A model generated the notes under the pieces. It searched no databases, was not told where the DNA came from, and saw only the letters and a list, made by a program, of their open reading frames with translations. Below are positions 32,255-42,175 of a DNA stretch of 64,000 bases, one piece after another (the stretch's first letter is position 1; every line of letters begins with the position of its first letter). The DNA is from Paraburkholderia bannensis NBRC 103871 (lineage in GTDB: Bacteria > Pseudomonadota > Gammaproteobacteria > Burkholderiales > Burkholderiaceae). The position numbers and the translations under genes were made by a program. Where the stretch lies: assembly GCF_000685015.1 (NCBI RefSeq), contig NZ_BAYA01000013.1, forward strand, positions 1 to 64,000, in the 5' to 3' direction.

Positions 32255-33580
32255 CTACACCTCCATGCGACCCGCCGCCCGCTCGCGCCGGATCGACCAG
32301 ATCACGCCCAGGTCGCGCAGCGGGCGCGGCGGGATATAGCTGGCCGTGCCCTGGATCAGGAAATCGTCGGCCAGTTCGCTGTGCTCGCCGAGCGCCTGCT
32401 CTGCGATCAGCCGCCCCGCCGCGGTATGGCGCACGATCCCCGAGCCGTTGCAGCAGGCCGCCGCATACACGTGCTCGCCGACCTTGCCGAACGCAGGCGC
32501 ATGGTTGTGCGAAATGCCGAGCCAGCCCATCCAGAAGTGCTCGATCTCCAGCTCGCCCAGATGCGCGAAGCGGGCCGCCAGCAGTTGCGCATGCTGGGCG
32601 CGGGCGGCGGCGCGGCGCGCATCGTCGGTGCGCAGCGACGGCGAATATTCGAAGCCCTGGCGGATCAGCAGGCGCTTGTCGGGCGTCAGGCGCAGCGTCG
32701 ATCCGGCCACGCCGTGCGCGGGCGTGATGCCCCAGCTTGCGTCGACGCCGAGCCTGGCCTGCTGCTCGGGCGTGAGCGGCTTCGTCAAGCTCGCGAACAG
32801 CAGCATCGGAATCTGGCGGCTCCCGAACACGCCGAACGACTGCGCGAACGGATTGACCGCGAGGATCAGCGTGCCGAAGCGGATCCGGCCGCGCGCGGTG
32901 CGCACGTAGGGCGCGTTGCCGCCGGTCTCCATCTCGATGACCGCCGAATGCTCGAAGCGCGCCACCGTGGACGGCAGGCTGTCGGCGAGGCCGCGCACGA
33001 GCGCGGCGGGATTCATCAGGCAGGTGCCCGGCGTGTAGATCGCCGAGTGGTAATAACGCGTGCCCAGGCGCTGCCCGAGCGCATCGCGCGTCAGCACTTC
33101 GTAGCGCTCGCCCCAGGCGTCGAGATTCGCCTTGTAGCCGCCGAGCGCGCTCGCCGCCACGCCTGGCGTCACCGCCGCGTGATAGCGGCCGCGGCGCTCC
33201 CAGCCGCAATCGATGCCGTGTTCTTCGATCTGCGCTTCCAGATCGGCCATCACGAAGCGGTTCACCCGGGTCGCGCGACGGCCCTGCTCCACCGAAGTCG
33301 CCGAATCGCCGGGCACGTGCGGCAGGTCGATCGCGAAGCCCGAGTTGCGGCCCGAGGCGTTCTCGCCCACCGCGCCGCTGTCGAGCAGCGCGATCGAATC
33401 GTACGGGCGCAGTTCGGCCAGCCGCCGCGCGGCCGCAATGCCCGCGTAGCCCGAGCCGACGATCACCCAGTCGAACGAGTGGTCGCCCTCCAGCACCGGC
33501 GCGGGCGGGCGTTGGGGCAGTAAGGCGCTCCAGCCGTTGGTGCGGTCGTCGGCGGGCAGGCGCTTGATGAGGCGAGGCAT
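32255..33580 (-). CDS. FAD-dependent amine/amino-acid oxidoreductase (DAO family)
   Basis: 441 residues. FDWVIVGSGYAGIAAARRLAEL is the Rossmann FAD-binding motif (GxGxxG at about 42-47), with the adenine-binding Asp in LLDSGAVGENASGRNSGF and a C-terminal FAD contact (AAACCNGSGIVRHTAAGRL). The layout matches gamma-glutamylputrescine oxidase PuuB and related D-amino-acid oxidases. It oxidises a C-N bond with release of an aldehyde or keto acid. First gene of the amine cluster and divergent from TetR, with a palindromic operator between. The substrate cannot be read from sequence. Confidence 0.85.
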   Translation of the reverse strand: MPRLIKRLPADDRTNGWSALLPQRPPAPVLEGDHSFDWVIVGSGYAGIAAARRLAELRPYDSIALLDSGAVGENASGRNSGFAIDLPHVPGDSATSVEQGRRATRVNRFVMADLEAQIEEHGIDCGWERRGRYHAAVTPGVAASALGGYKANLDAWGERYEVLTRDALGQRLGTRYYHSAIYTPGTCLMNPAALVRGLADSLPSTVARFEHSAVIEMETGGNAPYVRTARGRIRFGTLILAVNPFAQSFGVFGSRQIPMLLFASLTKPLTPEQQARLGVDASWGITPAHGVAGSTLRLTPDKRLLIRQGFEYSPSLRTDDARRAAARAQHAQLLAARFAHLGELEIEHFWMGWLGISHNHAPAFGKVGEHVYAAACCNGSGIVRHTAAGRLIAEQALGEHSELADDFLIQGTASYIPPRPLRDLGVIWSIRRERAAGRMEV

Positions 33581-33693
33581 GGCAGATCCAGGGAATACGG
33601 GGTTGAGGCAGCATTAAACGGGGCGCGACCAGGCAGAACGATCACGATGACCAGAAGTCCGCCCGCCGTGCGCCATGACCGGCACTATACAAC

Positions 33694-33713
33694 AACAATA
33701 ATTTATTATTGTT
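33694..33713. promoter_or_regulatory. Perfect palindromic operator for the divergent TetR regulator
   Basis: AACAATAAT-TT-ATTATTGTT is a perfect 9-2-9 inverted repeat in the gap between the oxidoreductase and TetR genes. The same half-site (TTATTATTGTTT) recurs at 33776-33787, only 5 bases before the TetR start, so autorepression is likely. Such AT-rich operators stand out in this GC-rich context. Confidence 0.75.
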
Positions 33714-33792
33714 AGTGTTTTACCTGGCGGGCTGCACGGGCAGGATGCGAAGGGGCTTGTCAGAAAGTGGAAGTATTTATTATTGTTTCCGT

Positions 33793-34524
33793 ATGACAGA
33801 TCACGCGAACAAACGGCCGACGCCCCCGCACCGCGCGCGCACGCGCGTCCCCCAGACCGAACGCATCGAAGCGACGCAACGCAAGATCATCGAATCGGCG
33901 CAACGCCTGCTGCGCGAGGAAGGCTTCAAGAGCGCGACGCTGCAGGCGATTGCACGCGGCGCCAAGGTCTCGCTCGGCGCGCTCCAGCATCATTTCGAGA
34001 GCCGCGACGCACTGATGGAGCGGCTCGTCGACGAGGCTTTGGCGCCGCTGGGCGGACGCGACGGCGCAGGCAATGTGTGGCCCGATCCTGCACTGCCGCT
34101 GCGCGAACGCGCGCAATTTTTCGTCGAGCAGTCGTGGACGCATATCTACGGCGCGACCAGCTATGTGACCGCGTGGAGCCTGTTCTTCGGCTGCAAGGCG
34201 ACGCCGTCGATCTTCAACCGCATCGACACCAAACGCACGGTCGAGGACGAACGCTTCTTCGGCATGTTCGTCGATGCGTTTCCCGAGTTGCGCGCCCATC
34301 ATCCGTATCCGAAGGGCTTTGCGGCCTCGGTGTTCGCGACCTTGCGCGGCGCGGGTGTGTTCGAGCTATTCGATATCTCCGTCGCCGAGCGGCATGATGA
34401 ATTGCAGGCGCTGGTGGAGACGATCGTGCGCGCGTGTTTGCCGATTGAGGGCGAAAGTCTTCGGGCGTCGGCAGAAAAGGCACCGGCATCGCGGCCACGG
34501 CGCAAGGCGGGCGCTGCCGCCTGA
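33793..34524 (+). CDS. TetR-family transcriptional regulator of the amine cluster
   Basis: 243 residues from the ATG at 33793. The N-terminal HTH reads IIESAQRLLREEGFKSATLQAIARGAKVSLGALQHHFESRDALMERL (in parts), classic TetR. The C-terminal ligand domain is alpha-helical with aromatic-rich segments (WTHIYGATSYVTAWSLFF). A longer upstream frame lacks a better start. Divergent from the FAD oxidoreductase, separated by the palindrome at 33694-33713. Expected to repress the oxidoreductase-cupin-permease genes until the amine substrate or product binds. Confidence 0.88.
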   Translation: MTDHANKRPTPPHRARTRVPQTERIEATQRKIIESAQRLLREEGFKSATLQAIARGAKVSLGALQHHFESRDALMERLVDEALAPLGGRDGAGNVWPDPALPLRERAQFFVEQSWTHIYGATSYVTAWSLFFGCKATPSIFNRIDTKRTVEDERFFGMFVDAFPELRAHHPYPKGFAASVFATLRGAGVFELFDISVAERHDELQALVETIVRACLPIEGESLRASAEKAPASRPRRKAGAAA

Positions 34525-34908
34525 TCGAACCCGCAGACATGGAATCCGCATGAAAAGTGCGGGTTCCATACTTGATTAAACGCAATCTTCTTCCGCAGCA
34601 CGAAGCATCTCTCCACACACTGTGATACCGCATTCCGCGTGTGATCCAGCGCCGCGCCTGCAAGCTCAAAAATAAACTTCTCTATATCAACGGCTTACGC
34701 TGTTGCATCAAATTCCGCATTAATCGCGGCGCTCGTCGCCATCAGAAAAATCCGATTTTCGCGGCGCCTCTCCCCTGATTGACAACACTGAGAGCGATTC
34801 CAATAATCGCCCCCGTTTGTTCTCGCGGCTGCATGCACGCCATGCCTCTTTCGTAGCCTTTGGATCGCCGCGACAGCACTTGTAAAAAATATTTAATCAG
34901 GAGACCAG
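34525..34908. other. Intergenic region before the opp operon
   Basis: 384 bases without a gene. A hairpin at 34539-34569 (ATGGAA-CCGCA pairing with TGCGG-TTCCAT) lies just past the TetR stop; it lacks a clear T-run, so it is a weak terminator candidate. The rest should hold the opp promoter; no certain box could be read. An AGGAG stands 6-8 bases before oppA. Confidence 0.5.
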
Positions 34909-36546
34909 ATGAAAAACCCAATAAATCGGAAAACCACACGCTTGACCGAGGCCGCGTCAATCGCGGCACTCGTCTCGCTCCACGTTGCATCGTCGCAAGC
35001 CGTCACGATTCCCGCCGGAACCGCCCTCGCGCCAAAGCAGGAAATCACGCGCCAGTTGCTGGCCGAAATCGAATCGCTCGACCCCGCGCGGATCGAATCG
35101 ACCAATGCGAACCTGGTGGGCCTCGATGTCTTCGAAGGTCTCACGCGCATCGACGCCGCAGGCAGCGTCGTGCCAGGCGTGGCCGCCTCGTGGAAGCGCA
35201 CTGCGCCCGACACCTGGGTCTTCACGCTGCGACGCGATGCGAAATGGAGCGACGGCCATCCGGTCACCGCAACCGATTTCGTCTACGCCTGGCAACGCGT
35301 GGCCGATCCCAAGACCGCCTCGCCGTACACCATCACCGTCGAATTCGTGAAGAACGCCAAGGCCGTGATCGCCGGCAAGCAGCCGGTGACGAACCTGGGC
35401 GTACGCGCCATCGACCCCTACACGCTCGAAGTCAAAACCGAAGCGCCCACGCCCTTTTTCACCGAACTCACGGCCAACTCGTCGCTCGCGCCCGTGAATC
35501 GCGCGAGCGTGACGAAGTACGGCGCAAGCTGGACGCGCCCCGGCAACCTGGTGAGCAACGGCCCCTACATGCTGGCCGACTGGCGGCCGAACGACCGCAT
35601 CGTGCTGGTGCGCAACCCGCATTACTGGAACAACGCCCATGTGGCCCTCACACAGGTGACGTGGATGCCCGTCGAAAGCGACGAAACGGCCATGCGCATG
35701 TTCCAGTCCGGCCAGCTCGACATGACGTACCAGTTGCCGTCGGGCCAGTATCCGCAGCTCGTGAAGACCTTCGGCGCGGAACTCAGGCCGAGCCTGCAGA
35801 TTGGCACGTACTACTACGCACTCAACAACACCGACCCCGCATTGCGCGATGCGCGCGTGCGTCAGGCGCTGTCGATGGTGCTCGACCGCGACCTGCTGAC
35901 GTCGAAAATCACGCAGAACGGCGAGCGCCCCGTCTACGGCCTGATCGTCGAGGGCACCAAGGGCGCGCAGCCGTTCACGCCCGAATGGGCTGGCTGGCCG
36001 ATGGCGAAACGCGTGGAAACCGCACGCGCCTTGCTGAAGGCCGCGGGCTATTCGGACGCGAAGCCGCTCACCTTCACGATGATCTACAACACCAACGAGC
36101 AGCACAAGAAAGTCGCGCTGTTCGCGTCAAGCGAGTGGCGCACGAAGCTGGGCGTCAACGCAAAGATCGAGAACCTCGAATTCAAGGTGCTGCTCAAGCA
36201 GCGTCACGACGGCGCGTACCAGATCGCTCGCGACGGCTGGTACGCCGACTACAACGACGCGATGTCGTTCTACGCACTCGTCCAGTGCGGCAGCCCTCAG
36301 AACGACCAGCGCTCCTGCAACGGCAAGGTCGACGATCAGGTCGCGCAAGCCAACCTTCAGGCCGACGACGGCAAACGCCGCGAAATGCTCACGCAGGCCT
36401 TCGCGACGGCGATGCGCGACTACCCGCTCGTGCCGCTGTATCAGTACTCGGCGGCGCGCCTCGTGAAGTCGTACGTGGGCGGTTATACGCTCACGAACAA
36501 CATCGACCAGCGCGCGTCGCAGGACATGTACATCCTCAAGCACTGA
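34909..36546 (+). CDS. oppA: Oligopeptide ABC transporter, periplasmic binding protein
   Basis: 545 residues with a signal peptide ending near SSQA. It has the OppA/DppA (SBP family 5) blocks: LDPARIESTNANLVGLDVFEGL, WVFTLRRDAKWSDGHPVTATDFVYAW, LTANSSLAPVNRASV, SNGPYMLADWRPNDRIVLVRNPHYW and NTDPALRDARVRQALSMVLDRD. It captures peptides in the periplasm. First gene of oppABCDF; all five genes are on the plus strand with gaps of 1-15 bases or overlap. TGA at the end is one base before oppB. Confidence 0.92.
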   Translation: MKNPINRKTTRLTEAASIAALVSLHVASSQAVTIPAGTALAPKQEITRQLLAEIESLDPARIESTNANLVGLDVFEGLTRIDAAGSVVPGVAASWKRTAPDTWVFTLRRDAKWSDGHPVTATDFVYAWQRVADPKTASPYTITVEFVKNAKAVIAGKQPVTNLGVRAIDPYTLEVKTEAPTPFFTELTANSSLAPVNRASVTKYGASWTRPGNLVSNGPYMLADWRPNDRIVLVRNPHYWNNAHVALTQVTWMPVESDETAMRMFQSGQLDMTYQLPSGQYPQLVKTFGAELRPSLQIGTYYYALNNTDPALRDARVRQALSMVLDRDLLTSKITQNGERPVYGLIVEGTKGAQPFTPEWAGWPMAKRVETARALLKAAGYSDAKPLTFTMIYNTNEQHKKVALFASSEWRTKLGVNAKIENLEFKVLLKQRHDGAYQIARDGWYADYNDAMSFYALVQCGSPQNDQRSCNGKVDDQVAQANLQADDGKRREMLTQAFATAMRDYPLVPLYQYSAARLVKSYVGGYTLTNNIDQRASQDMYILKH

Positions 36547-36547
36547 C

Positions 36548-37486
36548 ATGTTCGCCTATACCCTGCGCCGCGTGCTCTGGGCCGTGCCCACCGTGCTCGC
36601 CGTCGTGACCGCCTGCTTCCTGCTGCTGCACCTGACGCCAGGCGGCCCCTTCGATACCGAACGGGCGATGTCCGCCGCCGCGCTCGCCAACCTCAATGCG
36701 CGCTATCACCTTGACGAGCCGCTGTGGCAGCAGTACCTGCGCTACCTGGGCGCGCTGCTGCAGGGCGACCTGGGCGCATCGTTCCGCTACGCCGACTGGA
36801 GCGTCGACGACCTCGTCAACAAGGCGCTGCCGGTGAGCCTGGGCATCGGCGGTGTGTCGATTCCGCTCGCCGTGCTGTTCGGCGTCGCGCTGGGCACGCT
36901 TGCCGCCGTGCGCCGCAACAGCCTCGTCGATCATGGCGTGATGCTGCTTGGCAACCTCGGCAACGTGGTGCCGCCGTTCGTGCTGGGCCCGGTGCTCGTG
37001 CTGGTGTTCGCCGTGCTGCTCAAGACCCGTGACGGCAGCGGCTGGCTGCCTGCGGGCGGCTGGGGCGAAGGCGACTGGCGCCATCGCGTGCTGCCCGTTG
37101 CGCTGCTCGTCGTCATCAACATGGCCGCCATCGCGCGCGTGATGCGCGGCAGCCTGATCGAGGTGCTGGCCAGCAACTTTATCCGCACGGCGCGCGCCAA
37201 GGGCCTGCCCGGCCGCACGATCGTGTTGCGCCATGCGCTGCGTCCGGCGCTGATGCCGGTGGTCTCGCTGCTCGGCCCCGTGTGCATCTCCTCGATCACG
37301 GCGGCCGTGGTGACCGAATCGGTCTTCGCGCTGCCCGGCCTCGGGCAACTGGTCGTCAACGGCGCGGTCAACCGCGATTACACGCTCGTGCTCGGCCTCG
37401 TCGTGCTCACCACCGTCTGCGCCGTGCTGTTCAACCTGCTCGTCGATCTCGCCTATGCATGGCTCGATCCGCGGATCCGCTACTGA
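36548..37486 (+). CDS. oppB: Oligopeptide ABC transporter, permease
   Basis: 312 residues, six membrane helices. MFAYTLRRVLWAVPTVLAVV, LTPGGPFDTERAMSAAALANLNARYHLDEPLWQQYLRYLG (the periplasmic DppB/OppB loop, shown in parts) and the EAA-type coupling motif IRTARAKGLPGRTIVLRHALRPALMP are typical. It forms the channel with OppC. Follows oppA by one base and precedes oppC by 15. Confidence 0.92.
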   Translation: MFAYTLRRVLWAVPTVLAVVTACFLLLHLTPGGPFDTERAMSAAALANLNARYHLDEPLWQQYLRYLGALLQGDLGASFRYADWSVDDLVNKALPVSLGIGGVSIPLAVLFGVALGTLAAVRRNSLVDHGVMLLGNLGNVVPPFVLGPVLVLVFAVLLKTRDGSGWLPAGGWGEGDWRHRVLPVALLVVINMAAIARVMRGSLIEVLASNFIRTARAKGLPGRTIVLRHALRPALMPVVSLLGPVCISSITAAVVTESVFALPGLGQLVVNGAVNRDYTLVLGLVVLTTVCAVLFNLLVDLAYAWLDPRIRY

Positions 37487-37501
37487 CGCTCCCTGGCATC
37501 C

Positions 37502-38383
37502 ATGAAAATCCTTTCTGCCTTGCCGCAGCCCGCCGCACGGCCACGCCGCGCCTCGCCCGCACTTGTACGCTTCACACGCCATCGCGCGGCGCTTGCGAGT
37601 TCCGTGATCCTCGTGCTGATTGCGCTCGCCTGCTTCATCGGCCCGTTCCTGCTGCCGAATTCGCCCATCGACAACGACTGGAGCGCCATCAGCCTCGCGC
37701 CCACGCTACAGGGCGGCCACTGGTTCGGCACCGACGAACTGGGCCGCGACCTGCTCGCCCGCACGCTGGTCGGCGGGCGCGTTTCGCTCGAAGTCGGCTT
37801 GCTCGGCACGCTGGTGTCCACGCTCGTGGGCGTGGTCTACGGCGCGAGCGCGGGCTACCTGGGCGGGCGCACCGACGCTGTCCTCATGCGCATCGTCGAC
37901 ATGATGTACGCGATCCCCTACATGCTGATCGCGATTCTCATGGTGACGCTGTTCGGCCGCGCATTTTCGCTCGTTGTCCTGACGATTAGCGCGTTCTCGT
38001 GGCTCGACATGGCGCGCGTGGTGCGCGGCCAGACGCTTGCGCTGCGCACGCGCGAATTCATCGACGCCGCACGCGCCATCGGCGTGCGTCCCGCCGCGAT
38101 CATCGCGCGCCATATCGTGCCGAACCTCGCGGGCATCGTCGCCATTTACGCGACCGTCACCGTGCCCGGCATCGTGCTCACCGAATCCGTGCTCTCGTTC
38201 CTCGGCCTGGGCGTGCAGGAGCCGATGACGAGCTGGGGCGTGCTGATCCAGGACGGCGCGCAGAAACTCGACGCCATGCCGTGGCTGCTGCTCGGGCCCG
38301 CCGTGATGCTGTGCGTGACGCTCTACTGCGTGAACTTCGTCGGCGACGGCCTGCGCGACGCGCTCGATCCCAAGGAGCGATGA
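37502..38383 (+). CDS. oppC: Oligopeptide ABC transporter, permease
   Basis: 293 residues, six membrane helices, with the OppC-type N-terminal extension. [25 protein letters not shown] and the coupling loop [25 protein letters not shown] are family signatures. Partner of OppB. One base separates its stop from oppD. Confidence 0.92.
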   Translation: MKILSALPQPAARPRRASPALVRFTRHRAALASSVILVLIALACFIGPFLLPNSPIDNDWSAISLAPTLQGGHWFGTDELGRDLLARTLVGGRVSLEVGLLGTLVSTLVGVVYGASAGYLGGRTDAVLMRIVDMMYAIPYMLIAILMVTLFGRAFSLVVLTISAFSWLDMARVVRGQTLALRTREFIDAARAIGVRPAAIIARHIVPNLAGIVAIYATVTVPGIVLTESVLSFLGLGVQEPMTSWGVLIQDGAQKLDAMPWLLLGPAVMLCVTLYCVNFVGDGLRDALDPKER

Positions 38384-38384
38384 G

Positions 38385-39380
38385 ATGGCGCTGCTCGAAG
38401 TGGAAAACCTGGGCGTGCGCTTCTCGCGCCGCGACGGCCCGGGCGTCGAGGTGGTGCAGGACGTGTCGTTCTCGCTCGAAGCGGGCGGCACGCTGGGCAT
38501 CGTCGGCGAATCGGGTTCGGGAAAGAGCCAGACGGTGATGGCGCTGCTTGGGCTGCTGGCGTCGAACGGGCAAGCCTCCGGCCACGCACGGCTGCACGGC
38601 GAGGATCTGCTCGCCATGAAGCCCGCCGCGCTCAACCGTATTCGCGGCGACCGTATTGCGATGATCTTCCAGGATCCGATGACCTCGCTCAATCCGTTCC
38701 TGACGATCGAACGGCAGATGACCGAGACGCTGCAGCACCATCGTCCCGTCACACGGCGCGAAGCTCGCAGGCGGGCGATCGAGGCGCTGGAGCGCGTGCG
38801 CATTCCCGATGCTGCGCGCCGCATCGGCATGTATCCGCACGAGTTCTCGGGCGGCATGCGCCAGCGCGTGCTGATCGCCGCGGCGCTGATGATGGAGCCC
38901 GACGTGCTGATCGCCGACGAACCCACCACCGCGCTCGACGTCACCGTGCAGGCGCAGATCCTGGCGTTGCTGCGAGAGATGAACCGCGAGCGCGGCACGG
39001 CGATCCTGCTCATCACGCACGACATGGGCGTGGTCGCCGAGCTGTGCGACGACGTCATGGTGATGTACGCGGGCCGCGCAGTCGAAAAGGCCCGTGCTGC
39101 CGCGTTATTCGCGCAGCCGCAGCATCCGTACACGGCCGGCTTGCTGGGCGCCCTGCCGCGTCTCGACGCGCCCGTCGGCGCGCCGTTGTGCACGATTCCC
39201 GGCAACCCTCCGTTGCCTGGCGGCAGCGCAACAGGCTGTGCGTTCGCGCCGCGCTGCGCCTACGCGTTCGAACGTTGCCACACGCAGGCTCCTTCGCTGC
39301 GAGACGACGGCGCACGCGCCCGTGCGTGCCACCTGCCCGCCGATATCGCGCTACAAGCCACGCCGGGAGTCCTTGTATGA
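38385..39380 (+). CDS. oppD: Oligopeptide ABC transporter, ATPase
   Basis: 331 residues. Walker [21 protein letters not shown]-loop [12 protein letters not shown], signature [20 protein letters not shown], Walker [14 protein letters not shown] and switch His in [12 protein letters not shown]. The C-terminal oligopeptide-transporter extension has the Cys-rich [14 protein letters not shown], the [4Fe-4S]-like site of this subfamily. Stop overlaps the oppF start as ATGA. Confidence 0.92.
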   Translation: MALLEVENLGVRFSRRDGPGVEVVQDVSFSLEAGGTLGIVGESGSGKSQTVMALLGLLASNGQASGHARLHGEDLLAMKPAALNRIRGDRIAMIFQDPMTSLNPFLTIERQMTETLQHHRPVTRREARRRAIEALERVRIPDAARRIGMYPHEFSGGMRQRVLIAAALMMEPDVLIADEPTTALDVTVQAQILALLREMNRERGTAILLITHDMGVVAELCDDVMVMYAGRAVEKARAAALFAQPQHPYTAGLLGALPRLDAPVGAPLCTIPGNPPLPGGSATGCAFAPRCAYAFERCHTQAPSLRDDGARARACHLPADIALQATPGVLV

Positions 39381-40429
39381 GCGAAATCACCATGCCGGCT
39401 GCTTGCGATCACACCAATACTTCGCAGGCCGAAACGCTTCTCTCCGTGCGTAACCTCGCCGTCCATTTCCGCGTCTCGCATGGCGCGTGGCCGTGGCAGA
39501 AGTCGACGCTGCACGCCGTCAACGGCGTCTCGTTCGACGTGCGGCGCGGCGAGACGCTGGGCCTCGTCGGCGAATCCGGCTGCGGCAAGTCCACGCTCGC
39601 ACGCGCGCTGATTGGCCTGGCGCCGGTCGCCACGGGCAGCGTGTCGTGGCGCGGCGAGGAAACCGTGGTGGGCGCGGGGCGCAAGCTCGGTACGCTGCGG
39701 CGCGACGTGCAGATGATTTTCCAGGATCCGCTGGCCTCGCTCGATCCACGCATGTCGATTGGCGAGATCGTCGCGGAACCGTTGCGCACCCACGCGCCGC
39801 ATCTGGGCCGCACGGAAGTCGAGCGCCGGGTGGCGACGATGCTTGAGCGCGTTGGACTCAATGCGCAGCACGCGGCACGGCGCGCGCATGAATTCTCGGG
39901 AGGCCAGTGCCAGCGCGTAGGCATCGCGCGCGCATTGATCGGCGAACCGGGGCTGGTGATCTGCGATGAACCCGTTTCGGCGCTTGACGTGTCGATTCAG
40001 GCGCAGATCGTCAATCTGCTGCGCGACCTGCAACGCGAGCGCTCGCTGTCCCTGCTGTTCGTGGCGCACGACCTTGCCGTGGTGAAGACCATCAGCCATC
40101 GCGTGATGGTGATGTACCTCGGGCGCGTCATGGAAATCGGCGATTGCCGCGCGGTTTATGACGGCGCGCGCCATCCCTACACGCGCGCGCTGCTCGATGC
40201 GGTGCCCGTGCCCGATCCGGCGCTCGCGCGCCTGCGCCGCAGCGCGCCGTTGAGCGGCGAGATCCCTTCGCCGCTCAATCCGCCGTCTGGCTGTGCGTTC
40301 CGCACGCGCTGTCCCTACGCCACGGACAGTTGCGCCGCGCGCACGCCGTCGCTCTTGCGCGCCCACTCCGGCCAGCCGCTGGCCGCCTGCTGGCACCCGC
40401 GCGAAAGCGGCGCGCCGCCCACCGACTGA
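39377..40429 (+). CDS. oppF: Oligopeptide ABC transporter, ATPase
   Basis: 350 residues from the ATG at 39377 (ATGA overlap with oppD). Walker A LVGESGCGKSTLARALIGL, Q-loop MIFQDPLASLDPRMSIGEIV, signature EFSGGQCQRVGIARALIGEP, Walker B LVICDEPVSALDVS, H-switch FVAHDLAVV, and the Cys motif CAFRTRCPYATDSC. It pairs with OppD as a heterodimer. The signature has Cys where Gln-Arg usually begins (GGQCQR), conservative. Last gene of the operon; the OprD porin starts 93 bases later. Confidence 0.92.
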   Translation: MSEITMPAACDHTNTSQAETLLSVRNLAVHFRVSHGAWPWQKSTLHAVNGVSFDVRRGETLGLVGESGCGKSTLARALIGLAPVATGSVSWRGEETVVGAGRKLGTLRRDVQMIFQDPLASLDPRMSIGEIVAEPLRTHAPHLGRTEVERRVATMLERVGLNAQHAARRAHEFSGGQCQRVGIARALIGEPGLVICDEPVSALDVSIQAQIVNLLRDLQRERSLSLLFVAHDLAVVKTISHRVMVMYLGRVMEIGDCRAVYDGARHPYTRALLDAVPVPDPALARLRRSAPLSGEIPSPLNPPSGCAFRTRCPYATDSCAARTPSLLRAHSGQPLAACWHPRESGAPPTD

Positions 40430-40522
40430 TGCCTCACCTCGCCCAACGCGAGGGGCGCACAGGACGCCTGGCAATCCTGATCGATTACCTCATTCCAACG
40501 ACAACATAAAACGAGACCAACG

Positions 40523-42142
40523 ATGAAGAACAGCCCCATCATGAGCAGACACGCCATGGCGCTCGCCGCCCTGGCGCTTGCCGCGTCGCTGGGCGCGGCG
40601 GCCGCGCAGGCCGACGAAGCAGGCCCCATGGCCGCCGCGCCCGCCGTCGCAGCGAGCGCAACGGCTCCCGCCGCCACGAAACACCAACGCAAGAAGAAGT
40701 CCAAAGCGGCGCGCAAGCAAAGCGCCCAGGCGCCGTCATCGGCGGCCGTGAACAATATGCAGCCGCGGCCGCCCGCGACCAGCGTAGACCGGCTGATCCA
40801 GCCCAACGCGGCTGAGGCGCTTTCCTCGGGCATGCCAGACGCCAGCGCCGACGAAACCGTGCGCGCCGACAATCCGCCGCGTTCGCCTTCGACGCCATCG
40901 AACCAGGCCGCCAGCAAAGGGTTGATCGGCGATAGTCATCTCATGCTCAACCTGCGCAACTACGCGGACGTGCAGGACGTCACCGGCGGCCCGCATCGCC
41001 ACGCGTGGACGCAGGGCGCGATGCTCGATTACACCTCGGGGTTCACGCAGGGGCCCATCGGCTTCGGCGTGGATGCGTCGCTCTATGGCGCGTTCAAGTT
41101 CGACGGCGGCCAGGGCGCGGGCAACATGGTGCACGTGAGCAAGGGCGGCGGCGGCCAGAACCAGTTCGCGTGGGCCTATCCCGGCATTTACGACGTGAAG
41201 GCGCAAGTGTCCGATACGGTCGTCAAATACGGCCTCCAGATGACCGCCGATAACCCGTTCTTCGAGCCGCACGACAACCGCGCGTTGCCGCCGACCTTCC
41301 TCGGCGTGTCGCTCGTGAGCAAGGACATCGCCAATACGGTGCTGCAGGGCGGCAGCTTCACCAAGGTCGATCCGCGCGGCCACACGAACCTGGTCGACCT
41401 GTCGACGTCCTATGGCGGCGTGACCTTCAAGCGCTTCAGCTACGTGGGCGGCAGCTGGGACTACAGCCCAAGCGGCAATCTCTCGCTGTTCGCGAACCAG
41501 GCCGATAGCGTGTGGCGTCAGTACTATGGCTCGTTGCAGCAGAGCATCGGCGATCCGTCGACGCTCAAGTGGACTGGCTTCGCCAACGTCTATTCGACGC
41601 ATAGTGTGGGCGGCGGCCTCGAAGGCCCGATCAACAACAATGCCTACAGCCTGTCGCTGGCCGCCCAGCACGGCGCGCATTCGCTGCTGGTGGGATATCA
41701 GCAGATTCTCGGCGACCAGTTCTTCGATTATGTGAACGAGACCAACGGCATTTATCTCGTGAACTCGATGGACGTCGATTACAACGCACCGCATGAAAAG
41801 TCGTTCCAGGTGCGTTATGGCTTCGACGGCAAATATGCGGGGCTGCCGGGCGCGAAGGCGATGCTCTGGTATGCGCTGGGCTGGGGCGCGGACGGCTCTG
41901 CGGGCGCGGCGGCAAACGGCCCCGGCAGCCCGCTTTATGGGCTGTACTGGAAGAACGGCCAGCCCGTGCATGGCTCGCATCACGAGTTCGGCTTCATCCC
42001 TTCGTACACGCTGCAGAGCGGGCGCTTCAAGGATACGAAGATCGCCTTCACGGCGATGTGGCACCACGGCTCGAAGTATTACTCCGACCCAACCAATATG
42101 GAGTACAGATTATTGGTGTCGATGCCACTGAAGCTGTTTTAA
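40523..42142 (+). CDS. OprD-family outer-membrane porin
   Basis: 539 residues. Signal peptide MALAALALAASLGAAAAQA, then an unusual Ala/Lys/Pro-rich region (residues about 30-120) before the barrel begins at SHLMLNLRNYADVQD. The barrel has ALDYTSGFTQG-like MLDYTSGFTQGPIGFGVD, ALPPTFLGVSLVSKDI, LSLAAQHGAHSLLVGYQQI and a final strand ending LKLF with aromatic last residue. OprD porins pass basic amino acids, peptides or aromatic acids. Close to oppABCDF on the same strand, so it may be the outer-membrane port for the same peptides, as with OpdP and Dpp in Pseudomonas. Confidence 0.88.
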   Translation: MKNSPIMSRHAMALAALALAASLGAAAAQADEAGPMAAAPAVAASATAPAATKHQRKKKSKAARKQSAQAPSSAAVNNMQPRPPATSVDRLIQPNAAEALSSGMPDASADETVRADNPPRSPSTPSNQAASKGLIGDSHLMLNLRNYADVQDVTGGPHRHAWTQGAMLDYTSGFTQGPIGFGVDASLYGAFKFDGGQGAGNMVHVSKGGGGQNQFAWAYPGIYDVKAQVSDTVVKYGLQMTADNPFFEPHDNRALPPTFLGVSLVSKDIANTVLQGGSFTKVDPRGHTNLVDLSTSYGGVTFKRFSYVGGSWDYSPSGNLSLFANQADSVWRQYYGSLQQSIGDPSTLKWTGFANVYSTHSVGGGLEGPINNNAYSLSLAAQHGAHSLLVGYQQILGDQFFDYVNETNGIYLVNSMDVDYNAPHEKSFQVRYGFDGKYAGLPGAKAMLWYALGWGADGSAGAAANGPGSPLYGLYWKNGQPVHGSHHEFGFIPSYTLQSGRFKDTKIAFTAMWHHGSKYYSDPTNMEYRLLVSMPLKLF

Positions 42143-42175
42143 GCGGCCCGGATAGCGGGTGAGCAGACCCTGCGC

